A stretch of DNA of 64,000 nt. It comes from Anabas testudineus (taxonomy: Eukaryota; Chordata; Actinopteri; Anabantiformes; Anabantidae). The position numbers and the translations under genes were made by a program. Of the stretch, positions 1 through 19,821 are shown in pieces. Numbering within the stretch: position 1 is the stretch's first letter; each line of letters opens with the position of its first letter. The notes under the pieces were generated by a model that searched no databases, had not been told where the DNA came from, and saw only the letters and a list, made by a program, of their open reading frames with translations. Location of the stretch: the NCBI RefSeq assembly GCF_900324465.2, contig NC_046625.1, positions 17,871,519-17,935,518 on the forward strand. The letters run 5' to 3'.

Positions 1-3000
1 CTTGTTGCTCTCTTGTAAGTTGTTTTGAATAAAAGTCTGCCAAACGAAATAAATGTAAATGTAAATTTCCCCTGTTTGAAACAGTTATTGTCACAGTTTG
101 CAGGCAAGGAACAGGGAACTACGGTGAAGGAAAAGATGGTCAGGTTACAAAATTCAAAAGACAAAAAGACAAAAGCAGACTTAGACTAAATCCAGGTATA
201 TGAAAATAAAAGAAATAATTCACAAAAAGAATACAAGTCCAAGCAGGTTACAGGCATACAGAGAGAAACCAGGCAAGGTCAAAGAAAATGGTGCATAACA
301 CAAAAGTCCACAAACCGAGCAGAGGTTCAGGAAACAGGAAAGACAACCAAGCTGCGGAATTCAAAAAAAGAAAAAGAAAGAAAGAAAAGAAAAACAACAT
401 CGGGGACAACAGGAGCATGTGTGTGTGACTGAGGGACTTAGCTGATCTCGCTCTTTGCTGTTGTTCATCGCATGAAATAAATCACAGTGTAGCACGGCTA
501 CTGTTACACCAACACGTTAAATTTCCTTTACAATCAAAACAGTACAGCGGCCAACCCGATGAATGCCATGTTAAAGTCTCGAAACTGGGTCGACTGAGCA
601 GACAGATTATGTTTTATGTGTCATTTGTTCTACAAAGGTTCAGTGATATCAACAAGATAATCATGTACTGGAATAAAGTTACAATAGCTTCTTAGACAAT
701 GAATGTACCAGTTTAAGGCGATTTCTTTCAGAACAAGATCTAGGGTGTGAATAAACCAGTGAGTGGTTTATTCACATTTTCAGTAAATACTGAATTAAAT
801 GCCGTGTTGAGGCAGTTATAGTCAGCACACAACACACTTTTACAGTGATGACATTAGAACAGAACCAACATAAGATAACAAAGGTTTTATTTGATTTGCT
901 TTTAAGGATGTGTAGGTAGGTGACAAAAAAGAAACAGACTATTTCACCTGTAATTTGCTACTATGAAAACATCATCAGTGAGAAAGTAGAGCGAGAGAGA
1001 GAATACACTCCCTGTTTAAAATAAACTCACCCCCTGGATTTAACTAAGCAAATAGAGCCTCCCATTGGATAATTACTGCATGGATGATTATGTTTCAGTT
1101 GGCAACAAGTTATTTAAGCATGACACATCATTTTTACACATGGTTTGGCCACCAAAGAGTACAGAGCTTAACCCCAAAGCTAAAGGCGGTCCAACAAAAT
1201 ATTAGAGTGTGGGACTTTCTTTTTTTTTTTTTTTGGACGTGCAGTGTTTAATCTACAATCTAAATGATTTGAACTCAGCGCGTTGGTAACTTGAAGTGAC
1301 ACAATCCACCCACTGTAGGAGGAGCAGCCTCAAGCTTTCTCAATGTACAATCAAAGTTAAGCATTGTGGAAAACCCCAGCATATGTTTGCTTTTTCTTTG
1401 AAACAGATAGTGTGCCTTTCCGGTCTTTCATTTAAAATGGTCAGTTATTCAACTTATACTCCCATCCTGTTTCACATGCCTTTAGGTTTTGCAATAATAG
1501 CATTTCCAAGATGTTGCAAAGATTATTCATGTTTCTCAACAGCTCTGCAACCTACCCAGGCAGATTTTTTTCCTCATCCTCTGCTCTTGACCATCCATCT
1601 CATTCCCTTGTTCCTTGTTCAATGTAAATACTGTATATTTCATTTTGGTATTTAGTTATCATTGTGACTAAGTGTATTTTTACCGGTATTGTACATCACA
1701 GTTCAAATTAGCTGCTGTAACCTGAATGAGTGTACAGCAGAGAAAGGACAAAGATTTCATTTTACATTAGATTACATTTGCCGTTGGCAGCCTTGGACAA
1801 GGGCAAACAAAAAAGTAGTTGATAGAAAACTGTGTACATTCTGTAACAACGTGGCTGTTGTGTGTACAGTTGAAACAGATTGTAGTTTCCATGATGCGTT
1901 TGCACACCTCTCGCTGGCTATCAATAGCTATGACTAACACTGTGAAATTTGATATGTGTCAGTGCTGAGGCTCCATTGTTTGCATAATGGTTTAGGGTCT
2001 ATTCATGCTCAATGCAGAAAATGGTGAAATACCCCGTGCATTGCCCAATTATGTCAGATTATGTCATTAAGATTCGAAGAACACCTCAGAACATTATCTG
2101 TAATTACAGTTTGTCCTGCATTCACAAATGTAAGTTAAAAGTCATCAGCGCAAAGACATTCTGTGGTCTGAATAATCAAAATGTAAAATTATTTTTGGGA
2201 ATCATGGACTACCTGCAGTCCAGACTTCTCACCTGCGAAAAATATTTGGTTTGAAGTAAGCTTTTAAGTGCCTTTTGTGTAGTTAATAGATGAAATAGAG
2301 AAAGCCAAACTGTGAGGGCTTTCTAGAAATCCCCTAAATATCCTGTAAGAATATTTTCACAACAGGCAATGGGAGTAAGTCAAAATTTACTGTAAATGTA
2401 AGCACCACACAGATTATCCAAAATATATATGTACTGTAGATATGTGGCTCCTGTGCATGTTGCGTTGGAGACTACATCTGGGCAGTTTAATTGGGCTTTC
2501 CTTTTGGCGACCAACTACTTAGACGTCGTTCTACATCCACAGTGGTAAACAGAATCTCTTTTACTGAAAGCCGGTAGATAGAGTTGAGTTAAAAACTGAG
2601 CGTTGTAGGCTACATGTTAGTAGAAACAGAGAGAGAGAGAGATTTTAAAAATCCTAATCAGATTGAACTAAACAGCGGGAAAACAGGGAGAGGACAGAGA
2701 CATTGGAGGTGAATGTCTGTTCACTGCGTGTGCTCTAGTGTCACTTTGAGTGTTTAAAGCTGGAAGGTTAAACAGAAATTGCAAACTGAGATGGAAATGT
2801 GAGAGTACAAAAAACAGAAAAAGGGGAGTGGTGGAGAGATATGAATGTGCCTGGAATCTGTCTCACTTAACATTCCCTCAGTGGCATTTGTGGAAATGAG
2901 AGCACTGAATGCTTTTAGTTTTTGACGCTTAATTTAAAGCGGAGTGAAAGAGCCCAGTGGGAATTTGACATAATGGTGCCAAGTTCACATGGTTTTTTTT

Positions 3001-6000
3001 CAATGGCTTTCTGAGAAACAATGCATTATTTCGCAAATTTCTGGGAAAATGAGACATGTTTTCTGCTGGAACCAGGTTGAGAAGTGGAGAGTAGCAGAGC
3101 TCAACAGAGGATTGTCCAGACAAGCTATGCTTTTGTCAGGATCAGACATAAGCACTCTGTGTCTCTAGTGCCAAGCCATTCCTTGCTTCTGTGATATCAA
3201 ATGGTCCTTTGTGTCCCAAAACATCAGGCTTTCCTCATAGTTTAGGTCTTGCTGACAGTAGATGAACACCCAAACAGTAACTGGCACTATCTACAGTGTG
3301 CAGCTATGAGTAATGCATCCTGTCCTTCTTCAGAACCCTTGTGGTAATGTACTAATAACAAATGTATTTCTCAATTTCACCTGGCAAGTCATCTCTGAAT
3401 GAAGGATTGTTTACAGCCGTCCAAATCTTCCAAGCTATTTATCAAAATGAATTCAGACATGCGGAAAGTCTAAACCTTGTCGCCCACCAATTAAGATGGT
3501 TGTAAGACTTGAATGTAAATAGAAATATATTACACCGAAACAACAAGACACTGAAAGTACAGAAGTACAGCCCTGCTGACAACACACAGACAACACGCTG
3601 ACTGTTTATTATAAATGGAATGGTGAATGTGTTATGTAAACTTATGGAAAAACTACAACGATATTTATTATTTAATTATTCAATATAACTTTTAGCTCTG
3701 TTTTCATCTCCATTCATTCCTGGTTAAATATATGTGATCTTTATCTGCTGAAAGCTCTATCTCCACCAGCAACTGTAGTCTGTACTTTTTACTATGTGTC
3801 ATTAAATTCTCTGACTGGTTTATAAGGGAGAGCATTGCTCAAAAGCTTTTACAAGTATATCTGCTGGCAGTGATGTTCAATGAGTCTGAGTCACAGAAAG
3901 CTTCACACACCTCTCCACGCTAAGATACATTTTGTAGCGTCTTTGTAGTAAAAATGATCTGTTACATATAACATCCCTAAATCAGAGTGTAAAAGTGCGA
4001 GTGGTAGGGTTTTCTCAATTGTGAGAACTGATCTGTAGGCTTTTGATGTGTTCCAGTTTGTCTTTCATCACTTGTACTCACTTCTTCTTTTCTGTGGTTT
4101 TCTCAGAAATGCCAACAGCCCCCAGTCCCTCAAAGCGCTAATCCACAATCTCTTCTAAAGGAACAAGACAGAAAAACAGACAAGCCCACTATTCTTTAGG
4201 GCAAACAGCATATGAAACTAGACAGGCACCGAACTGAGCAGCAGCAGGAAAGCAGAGACAATCTGCAAAATGCACCAAACACAATTTCACCGTTAGTGCA
4301 TCAGTGCGGGATAATTTAAGGATGCTGGCAAACAGGAACGAAGATGCATTAAATCGTGTAATAAGTGCAATTACATTAGAGTCAGAAGAGTTTCTGTTCT
4401 CAGATAGACAGACTACCTTTATTACTACATTTACTTCATAAAACGTACTTTAGCTACTACAGAAAATTCTCTTTTCTATACAATATACAATAACATAGCA
4501 TTATTTCAATTCAATAATTATTTTAATTTCAATTCATTATTTCAATATTTCAATCAATTGCCAGAGATTTCATTGCTTCTCTTAAAATCCATGTTAAATG
4601 ACTTCCTATTGATTTCTTAGACATTTCATATAAAGAAATGTGTGATTTGGTACTTATAGCAGTTTTGCTCTCTAAACCCAAGTTAATAAACTTCAAAAAA
4701 TATGGACCTGTAATATAAAGCACTGCCCTTTGTCATGGTTGTTGTTGTTTTGGCTTAATATTCTATTCTGTAATTATTATTTATCCAAGCCTTAAGATGA
4801 GGATGTTAAATTTCGGACTTTTTGACTTCAAATGAAGTCAATGAAGTTTACTTAAAACAAATACTACAGTATATCATAGTTTCATGCTGTGATATTACCC
4901 AATACAGTTTGATTGTTAAGTGTTTATGACTGCTCAGATACGAGTCACTTAAATATAAAGGAGAAATTAAAAACCACACACATCCTCATTTAGAGGTGAC
5001 AGTTGCTGCAAAAAAGAGAAATTGAACTCTAGAGCCGTTGCAAATGTACTTTCACTTCCTGCAAAAGGTGCTAGACTGAAGAAGTTGTACCACTTACAAC
5101 AGGTAGAGCAGTGATAGTGATTTGTTTCGTTTGAGTTAGTGGCTTTGATGTCTTCTGTACTATAGTTATTATGGTTACACAGCAGATGGCCTGAGTCGGG
5201 GAAGGGTGAGAAACATACCGATTAGTTTCTAGTTCTACAGTTTTTCTATAGAAAGAGTTTAGTGTATGAATTACATTCATGATCTAGACTAATGTTAAGA
5301 TTTAAACACCATTACTGGCAACTGTAACCCTCTTACTGTAGTTTATCATTACCAGCTTAATGTTATAACATTGAAAGTGTGTAATTAAAATCGAGTTAAA
5401 ATATAGCAGCTCTAATCAAGCCACTTTCATAGTTACTAGGAGACACTGATTGTGTCTGAATCGAGGTGGTAAAAACACTAATTATTGATTTATTAGCAAA
5501 CCTTCATATCATATTGTAAGGTGAGTGACAATGTCAGTCCGTGTTTCAAACACTGATCTTATAGTATAATTAGTTGAAACACAATCAAGCTTTTAGTGAT
5601 GTGACAGTTTTACGTTGTACAATTCATCTTAAGCTCTAAGTAAAACCTGCTTTGTAAATCTCACAAATGTAAGCAGAAATAATGACTTTCAGTTTTTGGC
5701 AAGCATTGTATCACAGCCACGCTTGGGGAGTGAGGGAGTGGATGCTACAGACTGCTTTTATTGACACAGCTGGATAGTGAACTCGATTTCAGAAACATGG
5801 AGGAAGTTTTCTGCCACTTCTGCCATATTTCCCCTTTTTAACGATCAGAGCAATTACACATTAATTCCACTTAAAGCAGCTGTAATGGACGTTTTTATAT
5901 TAACAATGGACTACATAACTTATTGATTGTAGAATTAAAAGGAGGGTGAATATTAAATTTACATTACCCATGTGGCTAGAAACCAGAGAGAGAGTGTCGC

Positions 6001-6051
6001 ATTTTCAACGTGTCTTTATTTATGACAGTCAAAATTTTCTCTCATCCTCAG
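1..6051. other. Gene-poor stretch upstream of the dispanin exon
   Basis: I find no convincing coding exon here. Open frames are short, lack splice context and resemble no family I know. The stretch is AT-rich with small low-complexity tracts, such as a T run near 1217-1234 and a GA-rich tract near 2628-2641. Because the exon at 6052 needs an upstream CD225 exon, at least part of this interval is probably an intron of that gene. No CpG-rich promoter-like segment is obvious. Confidence 0.5.
27..75 (-). repeat. Dispersed fish repeat end fragment
   Basis: The segment reads like the widely dispersed fish motif with AAAAGCGTCTGCCAAATG followed by repeated TAAATG units. A related fragment in the opposite orientation lies near 44668. 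The family assignment is from memory. It is likely a short interspersed or non-autonomous element tail. Confidence 0.4.
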
Positions 6052-6198
6052 ACCCGTGAAGCTAATCGTGTGGGAGACCAGGCGGAGGCGGAGCGGAGCA
6101 GCAGGGTGGCTAGGACACTGAACCACGTGGCCCTGGGTATTGGTATCGGGATCATCATCCTCTATATCATCTACGCAGTGGTTCTGGCAACCCGTTAA
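6052..6198 (+). CDS. Dispanin/CD225-family membrane protein, last coding exon
   Basis: This is the C-terminal exon of a CD225-domain (dispanin; IFITM, PRRT, TMEM91 and SYNDIG relatives) two-pass membrane protein. The exon follows an acceptor at 6050-6051 and encodes 48 residues before TAA. It has the hallmark second half of the CD225 domain: a short linker with Gly-Asp (RVGDQAEAERSSR), then ARTLN and a hydrophobic segment GIGIGIIILYIIYAVVLA, ending in ATR. The splice position just before this linker matches the usual intron position in CD225 genes. The upstream exon, with the first membrane segment and its Cys-rich motif, was not found in the window, so the intron is probably over 6 kb or runs off the left edge. 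I cannot tell which dispanin subfamily this is. These proteins sit in plasma or vesicle membranes and affect vesicle fusion or receptor trafficking. Confidence 0.75.
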   Translation, partial: TREANRVGDQAEAERSSRVARTLNHVALGIGIGIIILYIIYAVVLATR

Positions 6199-6921
6199 AT
6201 CTGTTTCGATGTTTCTGAAATCTAGTCCCCACACTCTTTCTGCTTGAGATATTCAGATGCCAGTTTATATTCAGATGATGTCTTGGTGAAAATGTATTAG
6301 TCACAGTTAGTTATCATTTAGACTTTGGTTACTCTTAAACACTGCACAGTGACCACTAGAACTTTCCAAAGAAACATAACTACATTTCTTTGTAAGTTGA
6401 TTTCTGTGTCATTGTCAAGATTTTGATATGTTAAATATTTTTCAAGATTGATGCCTTAACAGCCTCGGCTCAGTATTGCTGATTTTGATGCTATTGTTTG
6501 TAATATGTCAGCTTTCTTTTAGAGTGGATTTCTCCAATTGTACATTTCCTTGCTGCCCTTCTGTCAAATATAATTGCAAAATGATAGCCTTTGTTTCCTT
6601 TAAAGTGTATCTGATCTGAGAGTGCACACTGCAGAACAATGTACTCGTCTTGTTCCAGACATTTTTGAATACTTTATGTCTTTATTCCAGCTGAAAAGTT
6701 AAAGTTTCATAATCAGCAAGATGTTAGCAACAGTGGTGCCAACATGGCTGACGCGGTGAATTGCTCAATCATTGGACCTGGATGACTTGTTTTGAAATCT
6801 GTAGTGTGTTACGTATCATTGACCTTGGCGTTCTTTGCCATGAAATGTCTCTGTGTTTATATGCTCTTTTTCATTATCACAGAGGAAGACAGAGAATTGT
6901 AGTGTATACCAAATCTTTTTA

Positions 6922-6927
6922 AATAAA
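6922..6927 (+). terminator. Polyadenylation signal of the dispanin gene
   Basis: An AATAAA hexamer lies about 720 bp after the stop codon at 6198, on the same strand and with no other gene in between. It is the best candidate for the 3' end of that transcript. Confidence 0.45.
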
Positions 6928-7120
6928 CTCAAAGTATATGGAAAGAAAAGCTGCTGTGCTCTCTGGTCAATTGTTATGTTTTCATCATTGGTACAAAATA
7001 GAAGAAATTGAGTTGAAGTTTTTTTTTCTTTACCCAAATGTATGTATACCTTGGTAGCCAGTGTTTCTCTTGGCGTTACAGAAAAAACACATGACCTTTC
7101 AATCCCTCGAACTGAAATGA

Positions 7121-7184
7121 AATTAACGTGAGCTAATTTAATTAACGTGAGCTAATTTAATTAATGTGAGTTAATTTAATTTCA
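7121..7184. repeat. Three-copy tandem repeat, unit about 22 bp
   Basis: Three successive units built on ATTAACGTGAGCTAATTTA follow one another with a few substitutions in the last unit. It is a minisatellite-like local duplication in non-coding DNA. No function is apparent. Confidence 0.75.
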
Positions 7185-8975
7185 GCCCTTTTACAGGAAG
7201 CCAGGTCCAACATCAGACAGGAGGAGGAAACTCATTACCTTGGACGTACTAAATGATGACCAATATTCTGAAAACCACACACAGGTCTATTAGATTTACC
7301 ACTTCACCATGATTATGCAGAAGTACTACTGGTCAGGCCATTGTTTAGTGAGACTAAAGTGAGAGTATGTTGGAGGTCTAGGCATAATAGCTGTCAAGGA
7401 ATTGAAACTGACGAGTTGTGAACATTCCTGAAAACACATCCTCATTGCTGTGAGTTCTGGTAAGCGTTCCAAGGCTATTATGGTAAATGTTTGTCCCAGT
7501 CAGCCCACACTGGCACTAGTTGCCTTCATTTGGCCTTTTTCCTTTCTTCCCTATCAGTCTGCCAAACGCCAACAGCCCTTTCCCTCCGTTCTGTTCTCTC
7601 TCATCAGCTCTTTTTCTCTTGATGTCTAATTCTCTACAGTGTGCCCTCTTCCTCATCATCAGACAACATTGCTTCAGATACATTTTTTTTTGCCATTGTT
7701 GCACTTCTGTTTTTAGCAAACTATGATGAGACCTTTTTGTTTGAGATACACGCGTTCTCCTGTCTGCTGCGGAACGATTTGTTGATGAAGCAATGCAGCT
7801 GCTTTAATAAAGAATTATAAATCACTAGTCATGTATTAACGGCCAATTAGGTGGATTTCCTTTGGTTTTCATCTTATTGAACTCTAACTCCAGGATAAGT
7901 GCTGTTTTCTATTAAGGCTATTTCTATCTAAAGGTGTATTTGTATAGCTGCCTATTTTACTACACTGTGTAAATCTGTTTTATAATCCATCTAGGGACTA
8001 ACGTAGCAACTGAGGCTATAAATGCCATCGTATGTGGCATTAATCATCTACTGGAGACATAAATCTGCACTTTAGTAAAAGCACCCATATTCTCTGAATA
8101 ATTAATCTATCCTTCCAATCTCCTGAAAGCACTACTTAAAGTAGCTTATTTTGAAAAAGGCTGCAGAAAGAATAGCCACTAGCTGTCTTTTCTCCTTATT
8201 AGGGCACTGGGATATGAAGTAAAATGATTCAGGACATGATGTCTGAGATTGCAAAAGTCCCTGCATTGAAAGATGTGAACACTTACAGGATACAGAAAGA
8301 ATGAGCAGTGGTCGCAGTGGTTTGACACATTTACAGCTGTTGAAATTTAGCAGCATATTTCTGCTCTTGGAAATAGGCCACAACCTTGTGAGATGCCTAA
8401 GGCTGCAACTTCTGCAAATTGGAGTTAGTGCTGTTAACATGTTCCCACATCAGTGCGTCCGTCAGATGTATGTCGCATTCCTGCCTTCTGCTTCTAAACT
8501 CGGCCTCGGGAGAAACAACAACCCACAGATCAATTAGAGAAATAGCCCCTGGGAGATTTTACTTGGGATATGCTGCGCTCATAGGTTTCTCCTGAGAGAC
8601 TAAGAAGTTTACAATTGCTGGCCTCCATCGGAACAGCTGGAGATTAGGAGGTAGGATATCAAACCAGCGACCCTATGATGAGCAAATGACCCACTCTGCC
8701 ACCTGAGGAACAGCCACCTGTCTTGTGATCTGTAAATTAATAGATATTTAAAGTTACATTCAGGGATAAAAACTCGAGAACCAACATTTTGTATTTATTT
8801 ATAACAATCTTAATTTGTGCAAGCAGAGTTCTAACTGTAAAATGATTAAATAGTGTGCTTCGTATTTGTGTGTGTGTTTCAGTTTTATCATCATTTTAAA
8901 TTTCTGAAGGTCTGTAACAGTTGTTAATCATCAGTTCATCTCAAGGTTTGTGTGATGTTTCCTTTCTAAGTCTGC

Positions 8976-9000
8976 AAAAAAAAAAAAAAAAAAAAAAAAA
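8976..9000. repeat. Poly(A) tract, 25 bases
   Basis: An uninterrupted run of 25 A bases in intergenic DNA. No retrocopy or SINE body could be recognised immediately upstream, so it is recorded as a simple repeat. Confidence 0.9.
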
Positions 9001-10294
9001 CCTGCTATGGTGATAACAGTGAGTTTGCAAACCATGCTTGGTCAACTAAGGCGTTGTCTGCAGAGAGTTTGGTTATAAAATAGAACAATGATGGTTTGCA
9101 AACATGCACACTCTTAAAGAACACTTTGGCTGTAGTGCTACTAGTGCTAAAAGGCATAAAGAGTGACGAGGAACATGATAAATATACATAGCTATATATA
9201 GCTTGTGAATGAATGCAAAAAGATGGTAGCTATACAGCTGGTTTGAAAAGAAGTACAGTATTAACATAAATGCAAACCTGGTGGATTTAATGTTTCCCCC
9301 CTGTAGTTAACACAAGCAATTCTTTTATTTTCCAACAGGAAACGTGCCACGCCTTTCATTTCTGCCTTCTCTGAGTTTGTCTTTCCCACCTGGTCAGGAT
9401 GTGACATGGTTTCAGGTTACTTCTCTCTTTGTCTACTGATTGATTTGCTCTGCTGAATTTCCAGTAAAGTAAACACACCACACATGTTTTTTATCGCACT
9501 TGCAGCTGTTGCATGTTATCCTAGAGAGGAACATATTACAGCCTTTATCAGAGAAGCCTGTAACAGTAACACTGTTGTGGTAAGTTGACTAACAACCATT
9601 ACAAGTGAACAACTTTTTTTTAACATTGTTGTAATCCTCCTGTAGAGCTAGTTTTTCACCAGCCTGATTCTGCCGCCTCCTAGTGGAAACAAACATGCAT
9701 TGATGCAATAAAGAAAAATAAGTCATCAAAGTAAAGGGATCCCACAGTAAAGGTTTACACATATACTGAATTGTAATGTGCTCCCATCATCCTGCTATAT
9801 ACATGTTTAGATGTCATTCATTATTATTTGATGTCAACGTCATTTTGTTAACCTTGGCAGGTAGTGTAGTAGAAAATTTTACTCTTCCTCTCAATATAGC
9901 TGAATCTTAGTAGACTTCAAAGAAGGACTCAGTGTGATGAACCATCTCAGTTTAATGCGTACATGCCGGCATGGAGAAAACACCACAATCATGTAAATGT
10001 CTCCTCTACCTCTCTCCAACCCTCATACTTATACTTCACAGGGCCCCCTCCACATAACATTCCTGAGGAACTAGGTATATGTGTACCATAAGGAAAACAT
10101 TAATTCTGTTAATTCTTGAATGTTTATACCATAAATTTCCACTACAGGTCTATGTTTTTCACTCGTGACCTTGTGACCCTGAACTCCATCTCCTACCAAG
10201 TCCTATCTCTGAACCCTTGTCCTGTCTGGAATCTCCTATCATCTTTCATACTGAAGTTGCTCTTTTCTCCTACAGTAGTTTCAGAGCTATTGTT

Positions 10295-10442
10295 GGTGAA
10301 GATTCCCAGTCATCCGGGTGAAGGTATGTAGAAGTTGAGTTATGGCAACAGGACTTCCTTCTTCTTCAGACTGAAGAACCTACTTGGATGAATAATGAAA
10401 TGTTTCCACCTAACAAGAAGGAAGTGCCATGACACAACTTTC
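10295..10442. repeat. Dispersed fish repeat with imperfect inverted ends
   Basis: The arm at about 10330-10362 (AGTTGAGTTATGGCAACAGG followed by ACTTCCTTCTT) is the imperfect reverse complement of about 10415-10442. Between them lies a GAAGAACCTACTTGGATGA segment that I recall as part of a common fish repeat. The arrangement fits a small non-autonomous DNA element or hairpin-forming repeat. The family is not determined. Confidence 0.5.
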
Positions 10443-11230
10443 AGATTTTTTTTTTTTCCCCAGAGGTACTGTTCACTACAGTGGATTCATCCATTTTCAT
10501 TTCAAGTGGGGAAAATCTATGCTAAATGTGTTTCACCTTTGGAAAACCACCGTCATTTATCACAGTCTGCATCCAGAAATGCAACTTCAAACTCTCAGTC
10601 ACTCATGGACTGAAATGAAAGATTTGTTGAACACAAAATTACATGTGTGACTAAATGTGTCCATTTCCCATCACATCCTGCTCCTGCCCAGTAGGGGAAG
10701 ACAAACTATGAGTCTTTGGTTCTATAATCTACACTTTATTGGACATATGAAAGTATAAATGACAAAACCGCTTGATTTTTCTTTCCAAAGCAAATAAGTC
10801 ACGCTCTAATCAGTTTAGTATAAGATACTTCAAATGACAACACTAGGTGCATCCTTCTTTCAAATACAAAATCCTTAACTCGCACTGCTCTGAACTTCAC
10901 TGGAATTTATCCTTTGAATTCACTTTTCAGATAGAAATGATCAACCCAGAATGTAATAATAAAGCCAAAGCTGAGACACCAAAATGTGGATATACTGTAG
11001 AGACTCGAGCTGCTTTATGGGTTAACACTGATAGTGAAGATTAACAGATATCTTAAGCTTAATTTAATCCATCACCTGAATAAATAGTGAGCATTAGATA
11101 GATGTATTTTAAAATTCAGACCACACCCACTAAGTATCATAAAAAGTAAATACTAGCTGAAAACCGAACAGCACAGTTAGAAAGAAAACACCTTATCTTT
11201 TAACAAGTACATACAGTAAAGCTTGCCATG

Positions 11231-11236
11231 TTTATT
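11231..11236 (-). terminator. sdha: Candidate sdha polyadenylation signal
   Basis: TTTATT on the plus strand reads AATAAA on the sdha strand, about 730 bp past the sdha stop codon. No closer canonical hexamer was noticed, but alternatives were not searched exhaustively. Confidence 0.35.
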
Positions 11237-11964
11237 GTACACGGGTGCAATATTTACATATTTAAACCTTCCCCTGCAGCTTGACAGTGATGTGCATTTT
11301 ACACCCATTTCATTTCTCTTCACTTGATAAAGTTGTATTTAAATAAGCAGGAAATAGTAAATGAGAACATGGTGTTATCACAAGATGAATAGGAAGCAGG
11401 AAGCCGAAGTTATGTAACACATCCACTGCTGTGTATCATTTTGATCTTAAGCTAGAAGCTGAAAAATCCTGCAGTCCAATTGTCGAGTGTCTTTAACATA
11501 AAACAACCAGCTCACACAGCGTGTAAGGCCACAAGACCATGTTGACATCTCTGCTGCAGGTAGATTCCATCAAGGCAAAAACACACATGGAAGAGAGGAA
11601 CAGGAAAGTGGCACAAAGGGATGATTTCAACCACACAGTATTCTATTTGAAGGATATTCTAGGTTTATTTCTACCTGGTACTTCGGACATTTCCCAAAAA
11701 ATGTGGCGAGTGCAAGGTTAGCACAACCCCTATATTCACATCAGCCGGAAACATTTCAAGTTGAAATAAACCAGAATCTATCCTGCAACTAATGTAAATG
11801 CATACAAATGTGCAAACAAAATCATAATTTGTCTGAAAATGTCATCTCTATTACAGAAAATAAAGCCTTTCTAAATGATAGTTAAATGAGCCACTAATTG
11901 AGTAAAGGTGGACGTTAGAGGAGAACATGGGGGAGGAGGGGTCAGAAAAGACAGGGAGATCTTC

Positions 11965-18834
<6,870 letters not shown>

Positions 18835-19821
18835 GTTGTCGCATAAGGACCGATTCCGACACACGGTGGCGGATAGGTTATTCTGTTGCACTGGATCAAA
18901 CCATTGTCTGAAAACGGGGGTGTCGATTACGTTACACCAAATGGTTAGCCAATTAAAACACAATAAACGATGGGTTAACATGAAACGTATTCATTAAAGT
19001 GTGTTTAATATTATAAGTCAATTCAAATAAACACTCACATACTATAATATCATTAGCTATTTGGACTTTTGTATCCACGACCTGTAATGAATTACCCTTA
19101 GTGGCTCAGGTTGGACTGCTAAAGCGTAGCAATTGTATACGCTGGGTGTGCAGGAACAAATGTTTAAGTGACCTAGACTTTTCTTTCAAGGTGAGACAAA
19201 GCGCCATATATTTATTCCTCATACACTGACTTGTTGTCGGACGTATGCAGCTACAATGCCACGTCTTATTTGTGTATTAAATGCTGCAGCGAGCATGAGT
19301 CGGCGAGCTAAATGTTGGCTAGCACATTAGCTCGCCGCTAGCCTTATTCGTGCTCAGCTGTGTTGTCAAACTTCCAAGTGACATAGCGGCGCTGCCGTTT
19401 CAAGCTGCGCTGTGTTTGTGCTAAATGCTAGCAAGCTAATTGCTAAAAACACAAGTGCTTATTTTCAACACCGTCTCTGAATTCCTCATAAGTTGTGCAG
19501 ACAGATTATTGTTCAGTTGGCGTGTTAGTGAATCGTCGGCTTATATAAACTTGTTTTTACTTTATTGGAATGAATGGGTTCGCAGTTAACTTTACAATCA
19601 TGTAGTTATCATTGCAACGAAGCCATTTTACAGTGGTTTATAACTGCTGCTGTTAACATTTAACCACTGGCACCCTGTAATCAAGATTTATCAGACAAGA
19701 AATTAGCAGTTTACGTTGCAAAATGCCAACATTTATCTCTTTATAGATGTTTATTTTTTTAATTTAAAGGAGCCCGTTGTTGTGTTGATCTCCTCTATAT
19801 GCGTGTGTGACAGCAGCCTCC
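18835..19821. promoter_or_regulatory. Bidirectional promoter region, sdha/ccdc127
   Basis: The two divergent start codons are separated by 987 bp. The interval holds both 5' UTRs and the shared promoter. CpG-containing stretches at about 18830-18860 and 19270-19400 are denser than in the flanks, and no TATA box stands out. A first non-coding ccdc127 exon could end at a donor within the interval, because the coding exon is preceded by a T-rich tract, but I cannot place the transcription starts. Confidence 0.6.

Larger units (their letters stand above)
6199..11964. other. Intergenic and 3' UTR stretch between the dispanin exon and sdha
   Basis: The left part is the probable dispanin 3' UTR, to about 6950. 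The right part includes the sdha 3' UTR. Between them I see only short unsupported open frames, a small tandem repeat at 7121-7184, a 25-base A run at 8976-9000, a MITE-like fragment near 9280-9300 and a repeat-derived hairpin at 10330-10442. No gene is recognised. Confidence 0.5.

Noticed and set aside
1296-2254. Several open frames of 80-119 codons near the left end
   Set aside because: No splice context, no family resemblance and amino-acid content like translated AT-rich DNA; treated as chance frames.
8132-8537. Overlapping open frames on both strands
   Set aside because: They are mirror frames of the same non-coding stretch with no recognisable motif and no splice or polyadenylation logic.
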